A DNA stretch of 64,000 nt, from NCBI RefSeq assembly GCF_010384365.1, contig NZ_CP048397.1, forward strand, positions 1,612,001 through 1,676,000. The letters are read 5' to 3'. This stretch comes from Streptomyces sp. S4.7 (GTDB lineage Bacteria; Actinomycetota; Actinomycetes; Streptomycetales; Streptomycetaceae). The notes beneath the pieces were generated by a model that ran no database searches, was not told where the DNA came from, and saw only the letters and a list, made by a program, of their open reading frames with translations. Made by a program: the position numbers and the translations under genes. This document shows, in pieces, positions 46,912-54,697 of this stretch (positions within the stretch are counted from its first letter, which is position 1; every line of letters begins with the position of its first letter).

Positions 46912-47562
46912 CTACCGCCCCTTCGCGGCCTTCTTCTCCTCGGCGTCCTCGATGACGGCCTCGGCGACCTGCTGCATCGACAGCCGCCGGTCCATCGAGG
47001 TCTTCTGGATCCACCGGAAGGCGGCGGGCTCGGTGAGGCCGTACTGGGTCTGGAGGATCGACTTGGCGCGGTCCACGAGCTTGCGCGTCTCCAGCCGGGT
47101 CGTCAGATCGGCGACCTCCCGCTCAAGGGCCTTGAGCTCGTTGAAGCGCGAGACGGCCATCTCGATGGCGGGCACGACGTCGCTCTTGCTGAACGGCTTC
47201 ACGAGATACGCCATCGCCCCGGCGTCCCGGGCACGCTCGACGAGATCGCGCTGGGAGAAGGCGGTGAGCATCAGGACGGGGGCGATGGACTCCCCCGCGA
47301 TCCGCTCGGCGGCGGAGATGCCGTCGAGGACGGGCATCTTCACGTCGAGGATGACGAGGTCGGGCTTGTGCTCCCGGGCGAGCTCGACGGCACGCTCACC
47401 GTCACCGGCCTCGCCCACGACGGAGTAGCCCTCTTCCTCGAGCATCTCCTTGAGATCGAGACGGATGAGCGCCTCGTCCTCGGCGATGACGACCCGGGTC
47501 GTCAGGGGCGGGACATGCGACTTGTCGTCGTCGACGGGCTGGGGCGACTCGGGGGCGGTCAC
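46912..47562 (-). CDS. pdtaR: ANTAR-domain response regulator PdtaR
   Basis: 216 aa. A receiver domain (VVIAEDEALIRLDLKEML, KPDLVILDVKMPVLDGISAAERI with phosphorylated Asp, VLMLTAFSQRDLVERARDAGAMAYLVKPF) is followed by a coiled coil (LKALEREVADLTTRLETRK) and an ANTAR domain (LVDRAKSILQTQYGLTEPAAFRWIQKTSMDRRLSMQQVAEAVI). ANTAR proteins bind paired hairpins in nascent RNA and stop terminator formation when phosphorylated. The GTG at 47562 follows GAGGAG by 6 nt; the frame above is non-coding. The partner histidine kinase PdtaS is usually encoded elsewhere. It converges with the liv operon. Confidence 0.92.
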   Translation of the reverse strand: MTAPESPQPVDDDKSHVPPLTTRVVIAEDEALIRLDLKEMLEEEGYSVVGEAGDGERAVELAREHKPDLVILDVKMPVLDGISAAERIAGESIAPVLMLTAFSQRDLVERARDAGAMAYLVKPFSKSDVVPAIEMAVSRFNELKALEREVADLTTRLETRKLVDRAKSILQTQYGLTEPAAFRWIQKTSMDRRLSMQQVAEAVIEDAEEKKAAKGR

Positions 47563-47656
47563 TGAGGCTCCTCGTAACTGGCAGATACTGCTGGCCACGA
47601 GAGTACCCAGCTGCGTCGCCCTGTGGTGAACCGGTAGACTCCTCTCGCGTCGACCG

Positions 47657-47739
47657 GCCGGGTTGGTGGAACGGTATACACGGAGGTCTCAAACACCTCT
47701 GCCCGAGAGGGCTTGCGGGTTCGAGTCCCGCACCCGGTA
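47657..47739 (+). tRNA. tRNA-Leu (anticodon CAA)
   Basis: 83 nt class II tRNA. Acceptor stem GCCGGGT pairs with ACCCGGT (G-U at the tip) and discriminator A follows. The anticodon stem GAGGT/ACCTC frames loop CTCAAAC, giving anticodon CAA (decodes UUG). A variable arm (TGCCCGAGAGGGC) and T arm GCGGGTTCGAGTCCCGC are visible. CCA is not encoded. UUG is a rare codon here, which fits a single gene. Confidence 0.93.
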
Positions 47740-47751
47740 CGCGTAACGAAG

Positions 47752-47784
47752 TGGATGTTCACGTTCTGGTGAACATCCATTTTT
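47752..47784 (+). terminator. Rho-independent terminator of tRNA-Leu
   Basis: An 11-bp stem (TGGATGTTCAC at 47752-47762, GTGAACATCCA at 47769-47779) is followed directly by TTTTT, the classical structure, 12 nt after the tRNA. Confidence 0.88.
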
Positions 47785-47823
47785 CGTTGCGCAGAGCGAT
47801 GAGGAATCACGCACCGTAGTTCC

Positions 47824-48613
47824 ATGAACTTCCACGGCACCGAAGTGCGCCAGAAGGCGCTCACCCTGCTGCGTGACGGTGTGAGCAACAGAGAAGTGGC
47901 CGACCGGATGAAGATCCCGCTCGGCACCATCGGCTACTGGCTGCACATGGATCGCGCCAAACGGGGGTGAGTGTCCGGGGAAGGGCTTCCGGCCGTGTCC
48001 GCGCTGCGACGGACGGGAGCTCGACAATGCGGCCTACGCGTACCTCCTGGGGCTCTACCTCGGCGACGGGCACATCAGCCGGCACGCGAACGTCCGGGTG
48101 CCGAGCCTTGCCATCACCTGCGCCGAGAGCTGGCCGGGGCTGATGGACGAGTGCGAGGCTGCGATGCGCGCGGTCTTCCCCGACAACTCCGTCCGCCGGG
48201 TCCGAAGGACCGGATGCAGCAACGTGAAGGTCTACTCGAAGCACGTCTTCTGCCTCTTCCCGCAGCACGGTCCCGGCAGGAAGCACGAGCGGCCCATCGT
48301 GCTCGTCGACTGGCAGCGGGAGATCGTGGACGCCCACCCGTGGCAGCTGATACGCGGGTTGATCCACTCCGACGGCTGCCGCAACATGAACTGGACCGTC
48401 CGCGTCGTCAAGGGCGAACGCAAGCGGTACGAGTATCCCCGCTACTGGTTCACCAACGTCTCCGACGACATCCGGCGGCTCTACACCGACACGCTCGACC
48501 GGCTCGGCGTGGAGTGGAAGCACTGCACCCGGCACGGGCAGCCGTACAACATCTCCGTCGCCCGCAAGGCGTCCGTCGCGCTCATGGACGCCCATGTCGG
48601 GCCGAAGTACTGA
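47824..48613 (+). pseudogene. Frameshifted HTH plus LAGLIDADG-type protein next to tRNA-Leu
   Basis: ATG 47824 opens 48 codons, MNFHGTEVRQKALTLLRDGV onward. They form a helix-turn-helix (NREVADRMKIPLGTIGYWL) and end at TGA 47968. In the +1 frame the remainder continues with CPRCD, YLLGLYLGDGHIS, LIRGLIHSDGCR and a shared end RKASVALMDAHVGPKY. Two LAGLIDADG-like motifs (LLGLYLGDG and LRGLIHSDG-type) mark a homing-endonuclease-like fold; the CPxC pair could bind zinc. The join is in a run of five G (47963-47967); deleting one G restores one protein of ~260 aa. The joined layout, HTH then LAGLIDADG, follows tRNA-Leu in other Streptomyces as an intact gene (from memory). Confidence 0.75.
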
Positions 48614-48631
48614 ACTCCGGCCCGAGGCGGG

Positions 48632-50065
48632 CTACTTCGGGCTGTCGTCCTCGCCGATGTGGTGGACGCGGACCAGGTTCGTCGAGCCCGCGACCCCCGG
48701 CGGGGAGCCCGCCGTGATCACCACCACGTCGCCCTTCGCGCAGCGGCCGATCCGCAGCAGCTGCTCGTCCACCTGGTCGACCATCGCGTCCGTCGACTCC
48801 ACGTGCGGGCCGAGGAACGCCTCCACACCCCAGGTGAGGTTCAGCTGCGCGCGCGTCGCCGGGTCCGGGGTGAAGGCCAGGAGCGGGATCGGTGAGCGGT
48901 AGCGGGAGAGGCGTTTGACCGTGTCGCCGGACTGGGTGAACGCGACCAGGAACTTCGCGCCGAGGAAGTCGCCCATCTCGGCCGCCGCGCGGGCGACCGC
49001 GCCGCCCTGGGTGCGGGGCTTGCTGCGCTCGGTGAGCGGGGGCAGGCCCTTGGCCAGGACGTCCTCCTCCGCCGCCTCGACGATGCGGCTCATCGTGCGG
49101 ACCGTCTCGACCGGGTACTTGCCGACGCTCGTCTCGCCGGAGAGCATCACCGCGTCGGTGCCGTCGATGACGGCGTTGGCGACGTCGGACGCCTCCGCGC
49201 GGGTCGGCCGGGAGTTGTCGATCATCGAGTCGAGCATCTGCGTGGCGACGATGACCGGCTTCGCGTTGCGCTTCGCGAGCTTGATCGCGCGCTTCTGCAC
49301 GATCGGCACCTGCTCCAGCGGCATCTCGACGCCGAGGTCGCCCCGGGCGACCATGATGCCGTCGAACGCGGCGACGATGTCGTCTATGTTCTCCACGGCC
49401 TGCGGCTTCTCGACCTTGGCGATGACGGGGACGCGCCGGCCTTCCTCGTCCATCACGCGGTGGACGTCGTCGATGTCGCGTCCGCTGCGCACGAAGGAGA
49501 GGGCGACGACGTCGGCGCCGATGCGCAGGGCCCAGCGGAGGTCGTCGATGTCCTTCTCGGAGAGCGCGGGGACGGACACCGCGACGCCGGGGAGGTTGAG
49601 GCCCTTGTTGTCGGAGACCATGCCGCCTTCGACGACGGTGGTGCGGACGCGGGGTCCGTCGACCTCGGTGACCTCCAGGGTCACCTTGCCGTCGTCGACC
49701 AGGATGCGTTCGCCGGTGGTCACGTCGTCGGCGAGTCCCTCGTAGGTCGTGCCGCAGGTGTGGCGGTCGCCTTCGAGGGGTTCGACGGTGATGATGAATT
49801 CGTCGCCGCGTTCAAGGAGTACGGGACCTTCGCGGAAGCGTCCGAGGCGGATCTTCGGGCCTTGAAGGTCGGCGAGGATTCCCACGCTGCGGCCGGTCTC
49901 CTCGGCCGCTTTGCGTACGCGCTGGTAGCGCTCCTCGTGCTCGGCGTAGCTGCCGTGGCTGAGGTTGAAGCGGGCGACGTCCATTCCGGCCTCGACCAGT
50001 GCTTTGATCTGGTCGTAGGAGTCGGTGGCGGGCCCCAGGGTACAGACGATTTTCGCTCGGCGCAT
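48632..50065 (-). CDS. pyk: Pyruvate kinase
   Basis: 477 aa. It makes pyruvate and ATP from phosphoenolpyruvate and ADP. Active-site segments: MRRAKIVCTLGPAT, ARFNLSHGSY, VIAKVEKPQAVENIDDIVAAFDGIMVARGDLGVEM (catalytic Lys; Mg2+ Glu and Asp), TQMLDSM and NAVIDGTDAVMLSGETSVGKYP. The C-terminal allosteric domain is present. ATG 50065 is the family start. A promoter-like sequence and a long palindrome lie just upstream. Confidence 0.97.
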   Translation of the reverse strand: MRRAKIVCTLGPATDSYDQIKALVEAGMDVARFNLSHGSYAEHEERYQRVRKAAEETGRSVGILADLQGPKIRLGRFREGPVLLERGDEFIITVEPLEGDRHTCGTTYEGLADDVTTGERILVDDGKVTLEVTEVDGPRVRTTVVEGGMVSDNKGLNLPGVAVSVPALSEKDIDDLRWALRIGADVVALSFVRSGRDIDDVHRVMDEEGRRVPVIAKVEKPQAVENIDDIVAAFDGIMVARGDLGVEMPLEQVPIVQKRAIKLAKRNAKPVIVATQMLDSMIDNSRPTRAEASDVANAVIDGTDAVMLSGETSVGKYPVETVRTMSRIVEAAEEDVLAKGLPPLTERSKPRTQGGAVARAAAEMGDFLGAKFLVAFTQSGDTVKRLSRYRSPIPLLAFTPDPATRAQLNLTWGVEAFLGPHVESTDAMVDQVDEQLLRIGRCAKGDVVVITAGSPPGVAGSTNLVRVHHIGEDDSPK

Positions 50066-50092
50066 GGTTCGAGACTAAACCTTACCGTCGGG

Positions 50093-50146
50093 TAGGTAAT
50101 TGGTCTCACATGACTACTCAACAACCTTTGCATGAAAGGTTGTTGA
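50093..50146 (-). promoter_or_regulatory. Probable pyk promoter with overlapping 12-bp palindrome
   Basis: Minus strand: -35-like TTGAGT (50121-50116), 17-nt spacer, -10-like TACCTA (50098-50093), giving a short leader of about 20 nt. A perfect 12-bp inverted repeat, TCAACAACCTTT (50118-50129) with its complement (50135-50146), overlaps the -35. It has no T-tract after either arm, so an operator is more likely than a terminator. Confidence 0.55.
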
Positions 50147-50206
50147 CAAGTGTTGAAGTGCGCGCACGGCCGCTCTGATGAGCGTTATTCGGAGGTTGTC
50201 GGCACG

Positions 50207-50228
50207 GGGCCCGGCCGGAGCCGGGCCC
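50207..50228. terminator. Hairpin after SIMPL gene
   Basis: Nine-bp stem GGGCCCGGC (50207-50215) with GCCGGGCCC (50220-50228) and a 4-nt loop, 34 bp beyond the SIMPL stop on the minus strand. Two direct copies of a 17-bp unit (GTCGCGGAGCCGGGAC) lie between at 50229-50261. Confidence 0.65.
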
Positions 50229-50261
50229 GTCGCGGAGCCGGGACCGTCGCGGAGCCGGGAC

Positions 50262-50972
50262 TCAGAGGATCGGCGGCGTCATCGTGAAGCGCGCGTTCAC
50301 CTGCGCGTAGACGGTCTGCCGCTGCGGTTCGAGGTCGAGGGCGGGCGCCGCGCCGGCGGCCTCGGGGGCTCCGCCGTAACCCATCGCGTACGGGGCGGCA
50401 CGTGGCGCGTACGGCACGGCGTTCTCGGCCCCGATGTCGGCGAGTTCGACGAGTGCCGCGAGGCCGGCGCCGAGGGCCCCGGCGTACTCGCGGGCCCGCT
50501 GGACCGCTTCGCGGACCGCCTGCCTGCGCGCCTCGCCGTGTGCGGGGGAATCGGGGCGCAGGGCCCACCAGGGGCCGTCGACGGTGGTGAGTTCGAGGTC
50601 GGCGAGGCGGGTGGTGAGTTCGCCGAGTGCGGTGAAGTCGGAGAGTTCGGCGCTGATGGTCACCCGGCCGTGGTAGGCGCGGATCCGTTCGCCGCGGCCG
50701 TGCCGGGTCAGTTCCGGGTTGATGGAGAAGGAGCCGGTCTCCAGCTTCTCCACGGCGTCCGCGTAGGACTTGATGAGTGTCAGGGCCTCGTTGTTGCGGC
50801 GGGTGAGGTCGTCGAGCGCGGTGCGCCGGTCGGTGCCGCGCGCGCCGACCGAGACGCCGATCCTGGCGATCTCGGGGTCGAACTCAAGGCGCGCCTCGCC
50901 GCGGACGGCGACCCTCGGGGTCTCGGGGGTGCCGTAGGGGGCGGAGCCGGCGGTGGGGGCGTCGGTGGTCAC
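50262..50972 (-). CDS. SIMPL (DUF541) domain protein
   Basis: 236 aa. The domain is visible from TPRVAVRGEARLEFDPEIARIGVSVGARG through ELTTRLADLELTTVDGPWWALRPDSPAHGEARRQAVREAVQRAREYAGALGAGL, where two Ala/Arg helices alternate with strands. Family members are mostly exported in Gram-negatives; no signal peptide is seen here. The exact role is unknown. GTG 50972 follows GAGGGAGA. The gene stands alone, with hairpins on its 3' side, and is divergent from the 5'-nucleotidase. Confidence 0.8.
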   Translation of the reverse strand: MTTDAPTAGSAPYGTPETPRVAVRGEARLEFDPEIARIGVSVGARGTDRRTALDDLTRRNNEALTLIKSYADAVEKLETGSFSINPELTRHGRGERIRAYHGRVTISAELSDFTALGELTTRLADLELTTVDGPWWALRPDSPAHGEARRQAVREAVQRAREYAGALGAGLAALVELADIGAENAVPYAPRAAPYAMGYGGAPEAAGAAPALDLEPQRQTVYAQVNARFTMTPPIL

Positions 50973-51180
50973 GGGTGGGTTCTCCCTCGTACGGCGGCGA
51001 GTTGTGGGGTGGTACGGGCCTCTCGGCCACTCTCCCACCCGGCTCCGGCCGGGGCACGACTTTCGGCGGTCATCGGATCGAAACCCTGCGGGGGTGTTCC
51101 ATCGGGCGTTCCTGCGTCAGAATCTAGCCGCCCTATCTACGCGCGTTGTGCGTGTGGGTGACGAGATCGAGGGAGTAGCG

Positions 51181-52998
51181 ATGCCGCTGAATCGAAGGAC
51201 GTTCCTGGGCCGGTCGGCCGCGGCCGGAGCCGGTGTGGCGATCGCCGGGGGCGCCGCCGTCCCGGCGGGGGCGCGGGAGCACGGCGTCGGCCACGGGCAT
51301 GGCCACGGACGTCCGCCGAAGCGGTACTCGTTCACCGTGCTGGGCACCACGGACCTGCACGGCAATGTCTTCAACTGGGACTACTTCACGGACAAGGAGT
51401 TCGACGACAAGGACCGCAACGACGTCGGTCTGGCGAAGATCTCCACGCTGGTGAACCGCGTCCGTGAGGAGAAGGGGCGCGGCAACACGCTGCTCATCGA
51501 CGCGGGCGACACGATCCAGGGCACCCAGCTCTCGTACTACTACGCGAAGATCGACCCGATCACGGCCAAGCGGGGCCCGGTGCACCCGATGGCGCAGGCG
51601 ATGAACGCGATCGGTTACGACGCCGCGGCGCTCGGCAACCACGAGTTCAACTACGGGATCCCGGTGCTGCGGAAGTTCGAGGAGCAGTGCCGTTTCCCGC
51701 TGCTCGGTGCCAACGCGCTGGACGCGAAGACGCTGCGGCCCGCGTTCCCGCCGTATGTGATCAAGCGGCTGCGCACGCCGCACGGGCGTGATGTGCGGGT
51801 GGCGGTGCTGGGTCTGACGAATCCGGGCATCGCGATCTGGGACAAGGTGAACGTCCAGGGGAAGATGACGTTCCCGGGTCTTGAGGAGCAGGCGGCGAAG
51901 TGGGTGCCCAAGCTGCGGTCGATGGGCGCCGATGTGGTGATCGTGGCCGCGCACTCGGGGTCGAGCGGCACGTCCTCCTACGGAGACCAGCTTCCGCACA
52001 TCGAGAACGCGGCCGGTCTGGTGGCCGAGCAGGTGCCGGGCATCGACGCGATCCTGGTGGGGCACGCGCACACGGAGATTCCCGAGTACCGGGTGACGAA
52101 CAAGGAGACCGGCAAGGACGTGGTGCTGTCCGAGCCGCTGAAGTGGGGGCAGCGGCTGACGCTGTTCGACTTCGACCTGGTGTGGGAGCGGGGGCGCTGG
52201 TCGGTCGAGAAGGTGGGCGCCCAGGTCCTCAACTCGAACACGGTGGACGAGGACCCGAAGATCACCGGGCTGCTGGTGGACGAGCACCGCAAGGTGGTGA
52301 GTTATGTCAACCAGGTGATCGGGACGTCGACGGCGGCCATGACGGCGGCGGACGCGCCGTGGCGGGACGAGCCGCTGATCGATCTGATCAACCATGTGCA
52401 GACGGAGACCGTGCGGGCGGGTCTGGCGGGCGGTGAGTGGGCGGCGCTGCCGCTGCTGTCGCAGGCGTCGTGTTTCTCGCGTACGGCGGGTATCCCGGCG
52501 GGCGAGGTGACCATCAAGGACGCGGCGGGGCTGTATCCGTTCGAGAACACCCTGGAGGCCCGTCTGCTGACGGGTGCTCAGATCAAGGACTATCTTGAGT
52601 TCTCGGCGAGGTACTACGTGCGGACGGCGGCGGGTGCGCCGGTGGACACGTCGAAGCTGACGAACGCGGACAACATCCCGGACTACAACTACGACGTGGT
52701 GTCGGGGCTGACGTACGACATCGACATCGCGAAGCCCGCCGGTTCGCGGATCGTGAATCTTCGCTTCGAGGGGGAGGCGCTGGACCCGGCCGCCCGTTTC
52801 GTGCTCGCGGTCAACAACTACCGGGCGAGCGGTGGCGGGAACTTCCCGCATGTCGCGGGCGCCCAGCAGTTGTGGGCGAACCCGGACGAGATCCGGAACA
52901 CGATCATCACGTGGGTGCAGACGGAGAAGACCGTCGACCCGGCTCGGTTCGCCTCGGTGGACTGGAAGCTCACGCGCGACGGCACCCCGGTCTTCTGA
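51181..52998 (+). CDS. Tat-exported 5'-nucleotidase/cyclic phosphodiesterase
   Basis: 605 aa. A twin-arginine signal (NRRTFLGRSAAAGAGVAIAGGAA) precedes a His-rich stretch (HGVGHGHGHGRPP) that may bind metal. The metallophosphoesterase domain has TTDLHGN, DAGDTIQG, GNHEFNYG, AHSGSSG and GHAHTEI, the dinuclear metal ligands. The C-terminal 5'-nucleotidase domain includes GLYPFENTLEARLLTGAQIKDYLEFSA and LAVNNYRASGGGNFP. It releases nucleosides and phosphate outside the cell. ATG 51181 follows GAGGGAG. Confidence 0.95.
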   Translation: MPLNRRTFLGRSAAAGAGVAIAGGAAVPAGAREHGVGHGHGHGRPPKRYSFTVLGTTDLHGNVFNWDYFTDKEFDDKDRNDVGLAKISTLVNRVREEKGRGNTLLIDAGDTIQGTQLSYYYAKIDPITAKRGPVHPMAQAMNAIGYDAAALGNHEFNYGIPVLRKFEEQCRFPLLGANALDAKTLRPAFPPYVIKRLRTPHGRDVRVAVLGLTNPGIAIWDKVNVQGKMTFPGLEEQAAKWVPKLRSMGADVVIVAAHSGSSGTSSYGDQLPHIENAAGLVAEQVPGIDAILVGHAHTEIPEYRVTNKETGKDVVLSEPLKWGQRLTLFDFDLVWERGRWSVEKVGAQVLNSNTVDEDPKITGLLVDEHRKVVSYVNQVIGTSTAAMTAADAPWRDEPLIDLINHVQTETVRAGLAGGEWAALPLLSQASCFSRTAGIPAGEVTIKDAAGLYPFENTLEARLLTGAQIKDYLEFSARYYVRTAAGAPVDTSKLTNADNIPDYNYDVVSGLTYDIDIAKPAGSRIVNLRFEGEALDPAARFVLAVNNYRASGGGNFPHVAGAQQLWANPDEIRNTIITWVQTEKTVDPARFASVDWKLTRDGTPVF

Positions 52999-53014
52999 CT
53001 CGTCGCGTGATGAC

Positions 53015-53054
53015 GCGCCGGTGTGGTGCCGTCCCCTCGGCACCACACCGGCGC
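53015..53054. terminator. Perfect 17-bp hairpin terminator
   Basis: GCGCCGGTGTGGTGCCG (53015-53031) pairs fully with 53038-53054 around a 6-nt loop. It lies between the convergent 5'-nucleotidase and hydroxylase genes and serves both. Confidence 0.88.
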
Positions 53055-53087
53055 ACCCCTTACGACTCTCGCCGCGTGGCCGCTCCG

Positions 53088-54500
53088 TCAGCGCGCTTCG
53101 GAGAGCGGCACGAGGCCCCTCGGCGCCGGCACCTGCCGGTGCCTTTCGCGTCCGTCCAGGCCGAAGCTGGTGAACGCGGTCCGGCGCGGCAGTGGGTAGG
53201 GCTCGGCGCCGGTCAGCGAGTTGAGGATCGTGGCGCTGCGCCAGGCGGCGAGTCCGAGGTCGGGGGCGCCGACACCGTGGGTGTGCCGTTCGGCGTTCTG
53301 TACGTACACCGAGCCGGTCACCGAGGGGGCGAGGACCAGCCGGTACCGCTCGTCGACGCGGGGGCGCTGGGATTGGTCGAGACACATGTACGGGTCGAGT
53401 CCGGCCAGGAGCCGGCCGAGCGGGCGTTCGCGGTAGCCGGTGGCGAGGACGACGGCGTCGGTGGTGAGCCGGGAGCGCCCGGACTGCCGGCCGTGTTCCA
53501 GGTGCAGTTCGATCCTGGTGGCGCCGACCCGTCCCGCGGTGCGGACGAGGACGCCGGGGGTGAGGACGGCGTCGGGCCAGCCGCCGTGGAGTGTGCGGCG
53601 GTAGAGCTCGTCGTGGATGGCGGCGATGGTGCCGGCGTCGATGCCTTTGTGGAGCTGCCACTGGCGCGGGACGAGTTCGTCGCGGGCGCGTTCGGGCAGT
53701 GCGTGGAAGTAGGAGGTGTAGTCGGGGGTGAACTGCTCCAGGCCGAGCTTGGAGTACTCCATGGGTGAGAAGGCTTCGGTGCGGGCGAGCCAGTGGATCT
53801 TCTCGGCGCCCGTGGGGCGGGCGCGCAGCAGGTCGAGGAAGACCTCGGCGCCGGACTGGCCGGAGCCGACGACGGTGATGTGTTCGGCTTCGAGGATCCG
53901 CTCGCGGTGGTCGAGGTAGTCGGCGGAGTGGATCACGGGGACGGTGGGGGTGTCGGCGAGGAGTCTGAGCGGTTCGGGGACGTACGGCTCGGTGCCGATA
54001 CCGAGGGCGACGTTGCGGGTGTAGGCGCGGCCGAGGGCCTCGACCTCGCCGGTGTGGTCGAGCTGGGTGAAGTCGACCTCGAACAGGGCGCGTTCGGCGT
54101 TCCAGCGGACGGCGTCGACCTGGTGGCCGAAGTGGAGTCCGGGGAGTTGTTCGCTGACCCAGCGGCAGTAGGCGTCGTACTCGGCGCGCTGGATGTGGAA
54201 GCGCTCGGCGAAGTAGAACGGGTACAGCCGCTCGCGTGCCCTGAGATAGCTGAGGAAGGACCAGGGGCTCGCCGGGTCGACGAGGGTCACCAGATCGGCC
54301 AGGAAGGGCACTTGGAGGGTGGCTCCGTCGAGGAGCAGGCCGGGGTGCCAGTGGAAGGCGGGGCGCTGTTCGTAGAAGGCGGCGGCGAGGCCTCCGTGGA
54401 CGCCGTCGGCGAGAGCGGCGAGGGAGAGGTTGAACGGGCCGATGCCGATGCCGACCAGATCGTGCGGCCGGCGGTGATCGTCTGCTGACAGGTCGGTCAT
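53088..54500 (-). CDS. Lysine/ornithine N-monooxygenase (SidA/IucD family)
   Basis: 470 aa flavoprotein. The FAD motif is DLVGIGIGPFNLSLAALAD, followed by PAFHWHPGLLLDGATLQVPFLADLVTLVDPASPWSFLSYL, a family mark. The NADPH motif is ITVVGSGQSGAEVFLDLL. The C-terminal ATGYRERP motif is also present. These enzymes hydroxylate the side-chain amine of lysine, cadaverine or ornithine, the first step to hydroxamate siderophores. No IucA/IucC synthetase, decarboxylase or transporter lies nearby, and no iron box was seen, so the product is unclear. ATG 54500 is in the frame of the family start. Confidence 0.9.
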   Translation of the reverse strand: MTDLSADDHRRPHDLVGIGIGPFNLSLAALADGVHGGLAAAFYEQRPAFHWHPGLLLDGATLQVPFLADLVTLVDPASPWSFLSYLRARERLYPFYFAERFHIQRAEYDAYCRWVSEQLPGLHFGHQVDAVRWNAERALFEVDFTQLDHTGEVEALGRAYTRNVALGIGTEPYVPEPLRLLADTPTVPVIHSADYLDHRERILEAEHITVVGSGQSGAEVFLDLLRARPTGAEKIHWLARTEAFSPMEYSKLGLEQFTPDYTSYFHALPERARDELVPRQWQLHKGIDAGTIAAIHDELYRRTLHGGWPDAVLTPGVLVRTAGRVGATRIELHLEHGRQSGRSRLTTDAVVLATGYRERPLGRLLAGLDPYMCLDQSQRPRVDERYRLVLAPSVTGSVYVQNAERHTHGVGAPDLGLAAWRSATILNSLTGAEPYPLPRRTAFTSFGLDGRERHRQVPAPRGLVPLSEAR

Positions 54501-54640
54501 TGGGGTCCTTCGGGGCGCATGGGGCAGCTGCACCGGGGTGCCCGGGATCGGGGGTGGTGCCCACGGTGCACAACGACCCGGACCCCGAAGGGGTATCGGC
54601 GTGCGCTGAAGGAGAGTGGGGGTGTGCGCCTTCTGGCGGT

Positions 54641-54677
54641 GGACGGGCCGACGCACCGCGCGGGTGTCGGCCCGTCC
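54641..54677. terminator. pepN terminator hairpin
   Basis: A 12-bp stem, GGACGGGCCGAC (54641-54652) with GTCGGCCCGTCC (54666-54677), lies 20 bp after pepN. The rest of the ~200-bp gap to the hydroxylase start shows nothing more. Confidence 0.8.
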
Positions 54678-54697
54678 TTCGTGAGCAGGCGGCGGGG

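Noticed and set aside
47963..47970. Certain programmed +1 frameshift like prfB
   Set aside because: GGG-TGA resembles the setting but lacks a proven slippery CUU and stimulatory Shine-Dalgarno; a homopolymer error is simpler.
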